Of a stretch of 64,000 bases of DNA, positions 25,901-35,400 are shown one piece after another. Position 1 is the stretch's first letter. Each line of letters starts with the position of its first letter. The translations under genes and the position numbers were made by a program. The stretch lies in NCBI RefSeq assembly GCF_030151085.1, contig NZ_JASLER010000070.1:21554-85553 (forward strand). Direction: 5' to 3'. This DNA is from Bacteroides sp. Lineage in GTDB: Bacteria > Bacteroidota > Bacteroidia > Bacteroidales > Bacteroidaceae. The notes below the pieces were generated by a model, which did not search any database, had not been told where the DNA came from, and worked only from the letters and a program-made list of their open reading frames with translations.

Positions 25901-26389
25901 TTGTTCCAGGGTGCTTCCGGTTACTCCATAGGCTATGCTAATGACGATGTTTGGGGATATGGTAGTAAGACCAATAAATCTTATTTGCTTGCGAAATTTA
26001 CAGATCGTTGGCATCCGACAAATATAACTGACGATCCATACAATCCTTCTACACAGTGGATTACCGGATATTATCCTGCACTACGTCATAACTTCTCCAA
26101 TACATCGGACAATGGTAACCGTTCGAGCTATGGTATTTCTGTTTGGAATCCGCAGGCTACCTATCTACGTTTGAAGAGTTTGGAAATAGGCTATAATCTG
26201 CCGAAACCATTTATGAAAAGAATAGGATTGAATAGTGCCCGTCTATTTGTCAATGGCTCTAATCTTCTTACATTCTGTAACAAAGCTTTGAAGGATGCTG
26301 ACCCGGAACGTGAAGAGAGAGACTGGGGAGCTAACCTGGCATATCCGTTGATGAGAACCTATAACTTTGGATTGAACATAAACTTTTAA
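22910..26389 (+). CDS. SusC/RagA TonB-dependent transporter with STN signalling domain
   Basis: The 1159-residue outer-membrane transporter is longer than ordinary SusC because of an N-terminal extension. A signal sequence with an unusually long charged start ends near FANDSYAQ. The STN domain follows at about residues 52-125 (MVNIALDNRTVDEVLTEL, VFFYNNKQVDV), then the carboxypeptidase-regulatory-like domain at about 138-220 (VTVKG/VVDASGEPVIGASI type), the DEVVVVGYG segment, the plug (VVIDGITRSG, ILKDASAAIYGLNAANGV) and the barrel. It takes up oligosaccharides using TonB energy, and the STN domain passes the signal to FecR. SusD follows 12 bases downstream. The fecR and sigma genes lie just upstream. 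Confidence 0.96.
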   Translation: MKKHCCIQSFGAKSVLMRCIKKIPLAMRCTLFMLFCLVGMTFANDSYAQRTMVNIALDNRTVDEVLTELEHGTEFVFFYNNKQVDVKRRVSVTANNKTIFKVLEDVFKGTNIAYKVLDRNIILYDKVAGVDEVKTSMQALTVKGSVVDASGEPVIGASILVKGTTNGVITDVNGNFILSNVASDATLIVSYVGYKTQNISVAGKSSLKIVLVEDAEVLDEVVVVGYGVQKKESLTGAIANITADEIATTKTENLISNIQGKMPGLLIRQKTGEPGTFDNMVSIRGYGTPLVVIDGITRSGTDELAQLNSEDIESMSILKDASAAIYGLNAANGVIIVTTKKGLAEKTRVSYSGLFGVKNATGMEKTVDAYNYRMLANERARNDQAAPEYTPDLLELYRTGAEGYTDNNWIDMFMDKLAFQQSHTVSVRGGSDKVKYYVSFGYNGDNGLLKSGVQYYHRYNLRSNLTAEITKGLKLNVNLSGRWDETQRPREDFMWTFKTLMVNDRGIGTHTIANPNHLSAIGPENKNPFALVDPEVDGYRKNRGLTYTADVELNWQVPFVKGLALSLLGSFDGNNRNNSSLNRSYQLYDYYTDAPAGMGGSTDAYSNTMRIYQKIYGRVQANYMRSFNQHNLNVTAVAELNSNRQDELSGSRKYTELYTNDILNQASPGTATNSGYRSYGRLAAYLMRVNYDYAGKYLLELVGRYDGSYRYAPSKRWTFFPSVSAGWRLSEESFIKNNLPFITNLKIRGSFGQSGYDAGDPFQYVSAYTAASNGYVFGGSSQIMGMVAPGVVTDRLSWVTSSISNIGLDFDLWNGKLSGTIEWFNRKNEGILADRAQRAPDTFGASFPKENLNSNRNRGFEIELGHRGQVGKDFSYSVSANFTYARERRLHVEHAEYTSSMDRWKNGQENRNSNVMWLYKYNGQYTSLQQYETAPLIGGSLGNSKMLPGSYRLLDLNGNGRIDSDDRLPEFWATGANPPIQYGLTLAASYKNFDINMLFQGASGYSIGYANDDVWGYGSKTNKSYLLAKFTDRWHPTNITDDPYNPSTQWITGYYPALRHNFSNTSDNGNRSSYGISVWNPQATYLRLKSLEIGYNLPKPFMKRIGLNSARLFVNGSNLLTFCNKALKDADPEREERDWGANLAYPLMRTYNFGLNINF

Positions 26390-26401
26390 TTCTGAATTAC
26401 C

Positions 26402-28393
26402 ATGAAAAGAAATATTTTATCTGTATTCTCAATCTGTGCGTTGATGGGACTATCCGGTTGTAACGCCTTTCTTGAACTGGATCCGCTGGATAAGGTGTCT
26501 CCCGATCAACTATTGGGGACAGAAGGTGGTGTAAAGGCCTTGTTGGCTAATATCTATACCATGATTCCTATGGAAGATTTTAATTATCGTCCGAATACTG
26601 GATTCAATCAGCGTGGTTATGATGGTGTGAATGAAACTACTAATCTGGCATTCTTTACCGATGAAGCTACTCGTAGCGATGGTGGTACAGGCATTGGCTT
26701 TGAAGGTTTTAATTACTGGCCATACAGTGATATTCGCCAAGTGAATGTATTCATGCAAAATGTAGAAAAAGCTAAGGCAGCAGGTACTATTTCTACTACA
26801 GAAGCCGACCGTATGATTAGCGAAGCACACTTTGCACGTGCTTATATGTACTATGGACTGGTGAAAAGATATGGTGGTGTTCCATTGATTGACAAAGTGC
26901 AGGATGATGATTATGCCAATGGTGGTCCGGCGGCTGTTGCTGTTCCTCGTAGTACGGAATTGGATACATGGAAATTTGTATTGAACGAATGTACACTTGC
27001 GGCTGCCAATTTGCCCGATGCTACTTCCGGTTCTGATGTATATCGTATCACCAAATGGACGGCATACGCACTGAAATCAAGAGTTGCCCTTCATGCTGCT
27101 TCTGTAGCCAAATATTGGAATGAAGCTCCTTTGGCAGGTGAAGCTGTGAATCAGAAATTGGTGGGTGGAATGACTTCTGCTGATGCTGATGCATTCTACA
27201 AAGAGTGTATCGATGCATCGAAATATCTTATTGAAAATTCCGGTAAGTCTCTTTATAAGCCGACTCCGGGCACTGTTAAAGAAGCTGCTACCAACTTCCA
27301 AGCATTATTCCTTGACGATCAGAATGAAGAAATCCTCTTCTGCAAGGCTTATCTCGATGGAACGACGAATACTAATCAGGGTCACAGTTATGCCCAATTC
27401 AACATTCTTCCTCAGGTTAATCCGGGAGCGTTGAAGTATGGTCGCTTTAATCCGATGCTGGAGATTGTCGATTTGTTTGAAGATTATACAGATGACGGTA
27501 CCGGTAAGGCTGCAAAGATTATAACCCGTACGGATGGTAACGAGAATACTTATATTACTAACTTCCACAATATGAGCAATTCATCTGTAGTGAACGCACT
27601 GATGAATACGCCTTTTGTGAAGTATGACAATCTGTATCAACCGTTTGAAGGGAAAGATGCACGTTTGTTGGCAAGTGTGGTTGTTCCGGGTTCATCCTAT
27701 GCAGGTACTCAGATTATTATTCAGGGTGGATTTATCAAAGACAACAATTCATACGTAGCCTACTCCAATGAGTCTACCCAGAAGAATGGCAAGACATACT
27801 ATGCATTGGGTGCTGAGGGTGAAACTATGTTCTCCGGCTTCAATAACGTGAATAGTGGTGAAGATGCTAACTGGACGGCTACAGGCTTCGGAGTACGTAA
27901 GTACATGCCCGAAGGTGAAAGCGTGTCTCCCGACCGCCTTGCTTCTACCATGTCTTACATCGATATGCGTTTGGCAGAGGTTTATCTGAATTATGCTGAG
28001 GCTACCGTTGAAAATGGCAGTGGACAAGGTGATAAAGATCAGGCAAAGAAATATCTGAATGCGATACGTCGCAGAGCCGGACATACCGACCAAATTGCAT
28101 TGACATTGGATAATGTGTTGAAAGAACGTCGTGTAGAAATGGCTTTTGAAGGAAAACGTTTTTGGGATATGAACCGTCGTCGTGAGTTCCATACTGAATT
28201 CAGCAATAACCGGATTCGTAAAGCTTTGGTTCCGATGCTCGACTTGCGTGGGTCAGAACCTAAATACGTCTTCGTACGAGTGAACTATTTCGGTGATGAA
28301 ACACGAGGTGGACGTACTTTCCAGACAACCAATTATTATAGAGGCATACCGAACATCGCAACAAATGGTTTGGTGCAGAACCCTGGTTATTAA
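26402..28393 (+). CDS. SusD/RagB glycan-binding lipoprotein
   Basis: The 663-residue protein has a lipoprotein signal peptide ending in GLSGC (Cys at 20), then FLELDPLDKVSPDQL, the usual SusD N-terminus. The TPR-like helical scaffold has ISEAHFARAYMYYGLVKRYGGVPL, and the C-terminal region has MRLAEVYLNYAEATVENG and ERRVEMAFEGKRFWDMNRRREF. SusD closes the SusC channel from outside and binds the incoming oligosaccharide on the cell surface. It follows susC by 12 bases and precedes the DUF3823 lipoprotein by 26 bases, so the three are one operon. At 663 residues it is somewhat larger than most SusD proteins, as often seen with sigma-controlled systems. Confidence 0.96.
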   Translation: MKRNILSVFSICALMGLSGCNAFLELDPLDKVSPDQLLGTEGGVKALLANIYTMIPMEDFNYRPNTGFNQRGYDGVNETTNLAFFTDEATRSDGGTGIGFEGFNYWPYSDIRQVNVFMQNVEKAKAAGTISTTEADRMISEAHFARAYMYYGLVKRYGGVPLIDKVQDDDYANGGPAAVAVPRSTELDTWKFVLNECTLAAANLPDATSGSDVYRITKWTAYALKSRVALHAASVAKYWNEAPLAGEAVNQKLVGGMTSADADAFYKECIDASKYLIENSGKSLYKPTPGTVKEAATNFQALFLDDQNEEILFCKAYLDGTTNTNQGHSYAQFNILPQVNPGALKYGRFNPMLEIVDLFEDYTDDGTGKAAKIITRTDGNENTYITNFHNMSNSSVVNALMNTPFVKYDNLYQPFEGKDARLLASVVVPGSSYAGTQIIIQGGFIKDNNSYVAYSNESTQKNGKTYYALGAEGETMFSGFNNVNSGEDANWTATGFGVRKYMPEGESVSPDRLASTMSYIDMRLAEVYLNYAEATVENGSGQGDKDQAKKYLNAIRRRAGHTDQIALTLDNVLKERRVEMAFEGKRFWDMNRRREFHTEFSNNRIRKALVPMLDLRGSEPKYVFVRVNYFGDETRGGRTFQTTNYYRGIPNIATNGLVQNPGY

Positions 28394-28419
28394 TTTGAAA
28401 TAATATAAAGGAGAAGATT

Positions 28420-29136
28420 ATGAAAAAGATATTGCTATTTGTGTCATGCTGCTTATTTGCGTTGACATCCTGTGAAGTAGATAATTATGATGGGCCGGAT
28501 GCTTCCATACATGGTTCTATTCTCGATGAGCAGACCGGGGAGCTTGTAGGTTCTGATATGGAAAACGGCAACGCTATCAAGGTGAGAGAGCAAGGCTTCA
28601 GTAAGCCGGCGGACCAGACTTGGTACATCACGAATACCGGAGAATATCGTAACAACATGGTATTTGCCGCTACATACGATGTCCGTTTCGAGAATGGGAA
28701 TTTCTATCCATTTGAAATAAAAGATTTTGTAGTGAAACGGGGAGATAATACCTATGATTTCAAGGTTATTCCTTATATTCGCATTAAAAATTCAAAGATT
28801 GAGAAGAACGGTAACGTGATTACCGCTACATTCTCATTAGAGGGCGGTAAATCGGAAGTAAAACTGAAAGAGATTCAACTATTTGCTTTCTCCGATATGT
28901 GGGTAGGCAATAATGTAAAACTTGCGTTGAATGGAGGTACCAACAAGCGCACCTTTAGTCCGACAGTTGAGATTAATACTACTGAAACATACACCTTGAC
29001 CATCAATTTGGATGAGAATGCGGATGTGTTGAAGTACAGCAAGGATTATTATTTCCGTATTGGTGCTATGGCTGATGTATCCGGGGTAGGTACAGTACGC
29101 TATAACTATGCTCCATTGGCAGTCATAAAATTATAA
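28420..29136 (+). CDS. DUF3823 surface lipoprotein
   Basis: The 238-residue protein has a signal peptide with lipobox LTSC (Cys at 19) followed by EVDNYDGPDASIHGSILDEQTG, the start of the DUF3823 family. It has two beta-sandwich parts: the first resembles a carboxypeptidase-regulatory fold (NMVFAATYDVRFENGNFYPF), the second a fibronectin-like domain ending GTVRYNYAPLAVIKL. DUF3823 proteins are routinely third after SusC and SusD and are probably extra surface glycan-binding lipoproteins. It ends just before a strong terminator, so the core susC-susD-DUF3823 transcript stops here and the large beta-helix genes need their own or read-through transcription. Confidence 0.88.
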   Translation: MKKILLFVSCCLFALTSCEVDNYDGPDASIHGSILDEQTGELVGSDMENGNAIKVREQGFSKPADQTWYITNTGEYRNNMVFAATYDVRFENGNFYPFEIKDFVVKRGDNTYDFKVIPYIRIKNSKIEKNGNVITATFSLEGGKSEVKLKEIQLFAFSDMWVGNNVKLALNGGTNKRTFSPTVEINTTETYTLTINLDENADVLKYSKDYYFRIGAMADVSGVGTVRYNYAPLAVIKL

Positions 29137-29150
29137 TTCATAGCAGATAA

Positions 29151-29186
29151 AGACGTTCTGCTTGACCGCAGGACGTCTTTTTTTTA
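29151..29186 (+). terminator. Terminator of the susC-susD-DUF3823 operon
   Basis: An 11-bp stem (AGACGTTCTGC with GCAGGACGTCT, one G-U pair) with a 6-base loop is followed by about eight T residues. It is 14 bases after the stop and 22 bases before the next ATG. Confidence 0.9.
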
Positions 29187-29208
29187 TCCATACATTAAAA
29201 ATAAAACC

Positions 29209-32200
29209 ATGAAGAAACTAAAGATTACACTTTTAATGCTATTGGGGATGATTTGTACGCAACTCTATGCGGTACAACTAAACTCTATCTATCCTCAGAA
29301 ACCGAATGATCCCGAAGCCTTTTACTTTACTCCTGAAAACTATCAGATTAAGGCAGATGGAAAAATGGATGTATCGGACGCTCTACAAGCAGCTATTAAT
29401 CAAGTGAAGAAGGAAAGAAATTTCGGCATTTTATTCATCCCCGAAGGCAAGTATAAAATCAGCAAGACAATCTATATTCCTACTGCCATTCGTCTGATTG
29501 GTTACGGAAAGAATCGTCCTGAGTTTATCCTCGGCAAGAATTCTCCGGGATTTCAGGAAGCGGTTCCTACGGATAAAGGTAAAGCCAAGTATATGTTTTG
29601 GTTTACCGGTGGGTTGGTAGAAGAGGGACAGGCACCTCGTGATGCCGGTGCCAGTACTTTCTACAGCGCTATGTCCAATATTAATCTTCGTATAGAAGAT
29701 GGTAATCCGCATGCTGTAGCATTGCGTACGCACTTTGCACAACATAGCTTTATCAGCTACGTGGCTGTATATATAGGTAAAGGTAAAGCCGGTTTGTTCG
29801 ATGTAGGCAACGAACTGGAAAATGTGGCTTTCTATGGCGGTGATTACGGTATTTATACCACCAAAGCTTCTCCGGGTTGGCCTGTAATGATGGTTGATTC
29901 TTATTTTGAAGGTCAACGCATAGCTGCGCTCCGTTGCCAGGAGTCAGGGTTAGCTATGGTGAATCTGCATGCAAAGAATGTCCCTGCCGTATTCGATATT
30001 GATCCTAACTATTGCGACAAACTCTTCTTGGAGAATAGTTACTTTGAGAATGTAAGCGGTCCGGCAGTAGTGATTACTAATGAAAATAACAGCAATAATC
30101 AGATTACTTTCCGCAATGTCTATTGCAAGAATGTGCCGACTTTGGCAAAATACACACGTAGCAACACAGATACAAAAGTTCCTTATACGATCTATAAAGT
30201 AAAATCCTACGATCATGGTTTGCAAATGGATAATCTGTTGGATATGCCCGAATATGAAACCTTGCTCGATGTTGAACCTTTGCAGAAAATGCCTGCCGCC
30301 CAACTGATGGACATCCCGGCTTTGCCCGCTATGGCTACTTGGGTGAATCTTCGTGAACTCGGTGCGAAAGGTGACGGCGAGACTGATGACACCAAGGCTA
30401 TACAAGAAGCTATCGATAAGTATGATAACATCTATGTGCCCCAGGGTTGGTATCGCATTACCGAAACCTTGAAGATGAAACCGAATACGAAACTCATCGG
30501 TCTGCATCCTTTCGGTACACAGTTCCGCTTGTCAGAGAGTACTCCGGCATTCAGTGGCTTCGGTGCTCCTAAGGCGATGGTAGAATCTTCTGTAGGCGGT
30601 ACGAATATGCTGGTAAGTATCGGTATCAATACAGGCGGTTATAATTTCCGTGCGGTAGGTGTGAAGTGGATGGCAAATGCTGATTCGTATATGAACGACG
30701 TGAAGTTTGTAGGTGGCCACGGTGGTCTTGCAAAACCCAGACCGGCAGATAGCAACAATGCCACTCAACGGAACTCATGGAACCGCACTCCCCGTATCAG
30801 TTCTCCCGAAAACCCCGTTGCTGCATCAGGCATGGACTTAGCTTGGGACAACCAATACTGGAGTTTGTGGGTTACAAACAATGGCGGTGGAACCTTCAAG
30901 GACGTCTGGACTGCCAGCACATACGCTACCAGTGGTTTCTATGCCAATAACACCAGTACTCCGGGACGCATCTATGCCATGTCTTTGGAACACCATGTAA
31001 GAAATGAAGCACGTTTCAACAAGGTGTCCAACTGGAAAGTATATTGTATGCAGACCGAAGAAGAAAGCCGTGAAAGTACCGAATGCCAGCCCATCGAGAT
31101 GGACAATTGCAAAGACATGACTTTTGCCAACTTGTATATGTTCCGTGTGATTCGTGTCAACGAGCCTTATCACAGCTCAGTAAGGATTCGTAATTGTGAG
31201 AACATTGCTTTCTTGAACCTGCACAATTACTCTCAGATTAAGTATACCAACAACATCGCCGTTTTCGACGTGAATAAAGACATCGATATTCGTCCTTGGG
31301 AGCTTTCCCGTCTGATTGTGACCGGCAAGGAACCTCATCAGCAACCCCTCAGCAACGATGTGAACAAGGTAAATCAGTTGGCTTCCGATTTCGACTTTGC
31401 CGAAGGCATTGCACGCGATAGTAAAGGCAACATCTACTTCTGCGATCATCGCATGCGCCGCATTTTCAAGTGGTCTGTAGAAACTAACAGTCTCTCACTG
31501 ATTGCCGATTTCCCCTGGAAACCGTCCAACCTTGCTTTCGATTCGGAAGATAATTTGTTGGTATTGTTCCGCTACGACTCTCAACCGGGTTATCTGATTG
31601 ACGGCAAACCCGAAGAAATGCCCGTGATGCCTGATACGAAAGGAACTTCTTTTAGTGGTTATGGTAACTCTGCATTTACTATGAGGGTTTATTCTATCGA
31701 TCCTGAGAATCCTGAAGAAACCATCAAGTTATTGCCCCGTGTACCTATGGGACAAGTGAAGAATGTTTATAAAGCGCTCTATCCTTCCAACCGTTGGAGA
31801 GACTTCCACGATTTCAACGAAGTATCGGTCTATGTTCCCGAAATGTGCTTCCTGGCACCGGATGGAAAGACTATTATTCCTCATTACTTCGACCTTTCCC
31901 GTAGTTCCAGCTTGTTGGAAGCTTATCCGGGCAAGCCCTTCTATACATCCGATGAATACGACCGTCGCATGGTGAAGATGGACGTTGCCAATGACGGCAC
32001 GCTTTCTAACTTGACATATTTTATAGAACAAGGTGAGTTCGGCTCGGCTGTAGATAAAGAAGGAAACTTGTATGTGGCTGACGGAGAGATCTATATCTTT
32101 GATAAAGATGGAAATAAGAAAGGAATGATTCGTGTTCCGGAGCGTCCATCTACGCTGCAATTCGGCGGGAAGGATGGTAATACATTATTTATTACAGGCA

Positions 32201-32232
32201 GATCCATGTTCTTTGGAGTGCGTACTAAGTGA
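29209..32232 (+). CDS. Secreted double beta-helix plus beta-propeller protein (first of a tandem pair)
   Basis: The 1007-residue protein has a signal peptide ending near QLYAVQL and three parts. Residues about 40-340 form a right-handed beta-helix with the pectate-lyase-3/GH28-related start (DVSDALQAAINQVKK, ILFIPEGKYKISKTI). Residues about 379-700 form a second beta-helix opening with LRELGAKGDGETDDTKAIQEAID. Residues about 724-1007 resemble an NHL/SMP-30-like propeller (ARDSKGNIYFCDHRMRRIFKW, SAVDKEGNLYVADGEIYIFDKDG). Two beta-helices in tandem recall GH55 and related lyases, but I cannot assign a reaction. The next gene is a full-length paralogue with the same order. Both are probably periplasmic or surface depolymerases of PUL A. 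Confidence 0.85.
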   Translation: MKKLKITLLMLLGMICTQLYAVQLNSIYPQKPNDPEAFYFTPENYQIKADGKMDVSDALQAAINQVKKERNFGILFIPEGKYKISKTIYIPTAIRLIGYGKNRPEFILGKNSPGFQEAVPTDKGKAKYMFWFTGGLVEEGQAPRDAGASTFYSAMSNINLRIEDGNPHAVALRTHFAQHSFISYVAVYIGKGKAGLFDVGNELENVAFYGGDYGIYTTKASPGWPVMMVDSYFEGQRIAALRCQESGLAMVNLHAKNVPAVFDIDPNYCDKLFLENSYFENVSGPAVVITNENNSNNQITFRNVYCKNVPTLAKYTRSNTDTKVPYTIYKVKSYDHGLQMDNLLDMPEYETLLDVEPLQKMPAAQLMDIPALPAMATWVNLRELGAKGDGETDDTKAIQEAIDKYDNIYVPQGWYRITETLKMKPNTKLIGLHPFGTQFRLSESTPAFSGFGAPKAMVESSVGGTNMLVSIGINTGGYNFRAVGVKWMANADSYMNDVKFVGGHGGLAKPRPADSNNATQRNSWNRTPRISSPENPVAASGMDLAWDNQYWSLWVTNNGGGTFKDVWTASTYATSGFYANNTSTPGRIYAMSLEHHVRNEARFNKVSNWKVYCMQTEEESRESTECQPIEMDNCKDMTFANLYMFRVIRVNEPYHSSVRIRNCENIAFLNLHNYSQIKYTNNIAVFDVNKDIDIRPWELSRLIVTGKEPHQQPLSNDVNKVNQLASDFDFAEGIARDSKGNIYFCDHRMRRIFKWSVETNSLSLIADFPWKPSNLAFDSEDNLLVLFRYDSQPGYLIDGKPEEMPVMPDTKGTSFSGYGNSAFTMRVYSIDPENPEETIKLLPRVPMGQVKNVYKALYPSNRWRDFHDFNEVSVYVPEMCFLAPDGKTIIPHYFDLSRSSSLLEAYPGKPFYTSDEYDRRMVKMDVANDGTLSNLTYFIEQGEFGSAVDKEGNLYVADGEIYIFDKDGNKKGMIRVPERPSTLQFGGKDGNTLFITGRSMFFGVRTK

Positions 32233-32289
32233 TGACTCAACGGACAATACCCTTATAGGCAGATAGGAAGAGGTCTTATCTGAGATAAA

Positions 32290-32350
32290 CTCACTCTTGG
32301 ACTCATCATACAATCATACCGTATGATTGTATGATGAACCCATGAGTGAG
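32290..32350. repeat. Long hairpin between the tandem beta-helix genes
   Basis: The core is a perfect 16-bp inverted repeat (32304-32319 with 32321-32336) separated by one base. It is extended outward by further pairing, including CTCACT (32290-32295) with AGTGAG (32345-32350). No T-run follows on either strand, so it is not a standard terminator. It may slow read-through or stabilise the upstream mRNA. The spacer around it (32233-32451) shows no gene. Confidence 0.7.
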
Positions 32351-32451
32351 TATCATTCAGTTCTACTTTCATCCTATCTTCATCACTATTTGTGACAAAT
32401 ACATTCAATCTTCAATTCAATCACACTCGAAAACTTAAATAATAATACCCT

Positions 32452-35400
32452 ATGAAACATTATTATTCAATCAGATTTCTGTTGATAGTCTGTTGGATTA
32501 TCGGCAGTTTGCCCATTGCCAGAGCGGCAGAAAGTAGCTCTGTATATACTCAAAGGCCGAATGATCCGGAGGCTTTTTACTTTACTCCGGAGAATTATGG
32601 TTTCAAAGCTGATGGAAAATCAGATGTAACTGAGGCACTCCAAAAGGCCATTAATCAGGTAAAGCAAGAGAAGAACTTTGGTATCTTGTTTCTGCCAGAA
32701 GGTAACTATCGCATTAGTAAGACGATACAGATACCTTCGTCCATCCGCTTGATTGGTTATGGAAAGAAACGTCCTGTTATCTACCTGGGTGCTAATACAC
32801 CCGGCTTTCAGACTACTCAGAATTATATGGTGTGGTTCACCGGTGGACTAGCTCCCGAAGGACGCCAACCATCGGATGCCGGTGCCGGAACCTTTTACAG
32901 TGCCCTTTCCAATATTGACTTTCGTATAGAGAAGGGGAATCCTCAGGCAATTGCTATCCGTTCCCATTTCGCCCAGCACAGTTTTACCAACCATTGCGAT
33001 ATTCAGATAGGCGAGGGGAAAGCTGGTATCTACGATGTCGGTAATGAACTGGAAGACATGAAATTTTATGGTGGTGAGTATGGAATCATCTCTTCCAGAA
33101 CCTCTCCGGGATGGCCCATAATGACAGTCGATACCTATTTTGAAGGACAAAAGAAGGCAGCTATCTATTCTAAGGAAGTAGGATTTGCCATTGTGAATAT
33201 GCATGTGAAGAATACTCCTGTAGCTTTTGAAATGGCAGAGAATCTGGCAGATCGTCTTCACATTGAAAACTCTCTTTTGGAAAACATATCTGTAGCCGGT
33301 ATAAAGGTGAGTGTAGTAGGGAATACCTTCTCACAACTGAATATGGTAAATGTCGATTGTAAGAATGTGCCCGTACTGGTAGACTATGCACAAAGCGGGA
33401 AGATGGTCAATGTAAAAGACAAACAATATAAAGTGAAAGAGTTTACATACGGTCTTGTACTCGATAATCTGAACGCAACTTCCACTTTTCAGGAAATCAG
33501 TGAGATTGTTCCGGTTGCCAATGTACCTGCTAAGCTACAAAAAGAGCTTCCCATACTTCCGGCAATGGAAACATGGGTGAATGTGCGTGACTTCGGCGCA
33601 ACAGGTGACGGCGAAACTGATGATACCGGTGCTTTTGAAAAAGCCATTTCCCAACACAAGAATATCTATGTACCACAGGGTTGGTATCGTCTGACGAAGA
33701 CCTTGAAGATGGCTCCGGGAACAAGATTGATTGGTCTGCATCCCTTTGGTACTCAGTTTGTATTGAATGAAAGTGAGCTTGCATTTAGTGGCTTTGGTTC
33801 TCCTATGCCTTTAGTGGAATCTTCCGAAGGTGGAGATGATATATTGAATGGTATCGGTATCAATACAGGCGCTTACAATTACCGTGCGGTAGGCTGCAAG
33901 TGGATGGCAGGCGAACATTCGTATATGAACGACGTCAAGTTTGTAGGTGGTCATGGAACCCTGCGCAAACCTACTCCGAATACCAACGAACAACGATCTA
34001 ATTGGAGGGGAGGCGAGCATCGTATCAGTTCTCCTTCTGCCCCAGTGATGGAGTCGGGGAAAGACCTTGCTTGGGATAACCAGTATTGGAGCCTTTGGAT
34101 TACCAACAATGGCGGTGGTATCATTAAAGATATCTGGACCGCCAGCACATACGCCGCTAGTGGTCTTTACATCAGTGACACGGAAACTCCGGGCCGTATT
34201 TATGCCATGTCTCTGGAACACCATGTCCGCACGGAAGCCCGTTTGCACAATGTTGCCAACTGGAAGATATACGCATTCCAATTTGAAGAAGAAGGCAAGG
34301 AAGGTCCTGATTGCCACATGGCTGAGATGTCGAATTGTAAGAATATCGAGTTGATAAACGTATGGATGTATCGTGTAATCCGTGCTTTCATGCCGAAAGA
34401 AATCGGTTACCGTATGTGGAACTGTGAGAATATCACTTTCCGCAACATGCATAACTATACGCAGATATTGCCCGTCATTGAGTTTCCCATCTACGATATG
34501 AACAAGGCTTTACCTGTATATTCGTGGGATTTTGCCCGTCTTACTATCTCCGGTAATGAAAAGAGCAACCGTCCGTCCTGCGATGTAATAGATAAACCTG
34601 TAAAACTGGCTACCGGCTTCGAACTGGCTTCCGGAGCAACTACCGACAGTAAAGGAAATGTTTATTTCTGCGAGAACCGTTTAAAGAAAATCTATAAATG
34701 GCCGGCAGATAATGGGCAGATCACAATGATTGCCGATTATCCTTGGAAACCCTTTACTTTGGCTACCGATACCAAGGACAATCTTTTAGTCATCTTCCGT
34801 TATGACCCGCAACCGGGCTATATGATGAATGGTGAACAAGAAACCGTGCCCCGTCTGCCGGATGATAATCCGATGTATAGTGGCTGGGGGAATAGTGGAT
34901 GGAGTGCTTTGGGATACTCCTTCGACCCCAATAATATAGATGCTACCATGAAACCACTACCTCGTATTGCCACTGCCGATGCTAAGAACGTGCAGAAAGT
35001 GATTCATCCTGCCAGCCGTTGGCGTGGTGATTTTCATAAAGTGGTAGCCAGCATGCCGGAGTATAGTTTCATTGCTCCTGATGGTGTGACCATCATCCCG
35101 GAAACTTACGACTTGGGACGTTCCTGCGCATTGATTCCGGTTGTTCCCGGTCAGAAAGAACCTGTTTATGTAGTGAATGAAAATAATAAAACAACTGTCC
35201 GCCTATCAGTTGGTGTGGATGGACGTTTGGCAGAGGAGAAAGTACTATGTCCTTTCGGTCAATACAGTAATGTGACTGATGCTGAAGGAAATGTTTATAT
35301 TGCTGACGGAGAGATATTTGTCTACGATAAGTCAGGCAAGGAACAACGACGCATACAAGTGGAAGAACGTCCTATTTCAATGACTATTGGAGGACAACAG

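Noticed and set aside
29151..29186. A riboswitch or regulatory leader before the first beta-helix gene
   Set aside because: The simple GC-rich stem plus T8 immediately after a stop codon is an ordinary terminator; there is no room for an aptamer.
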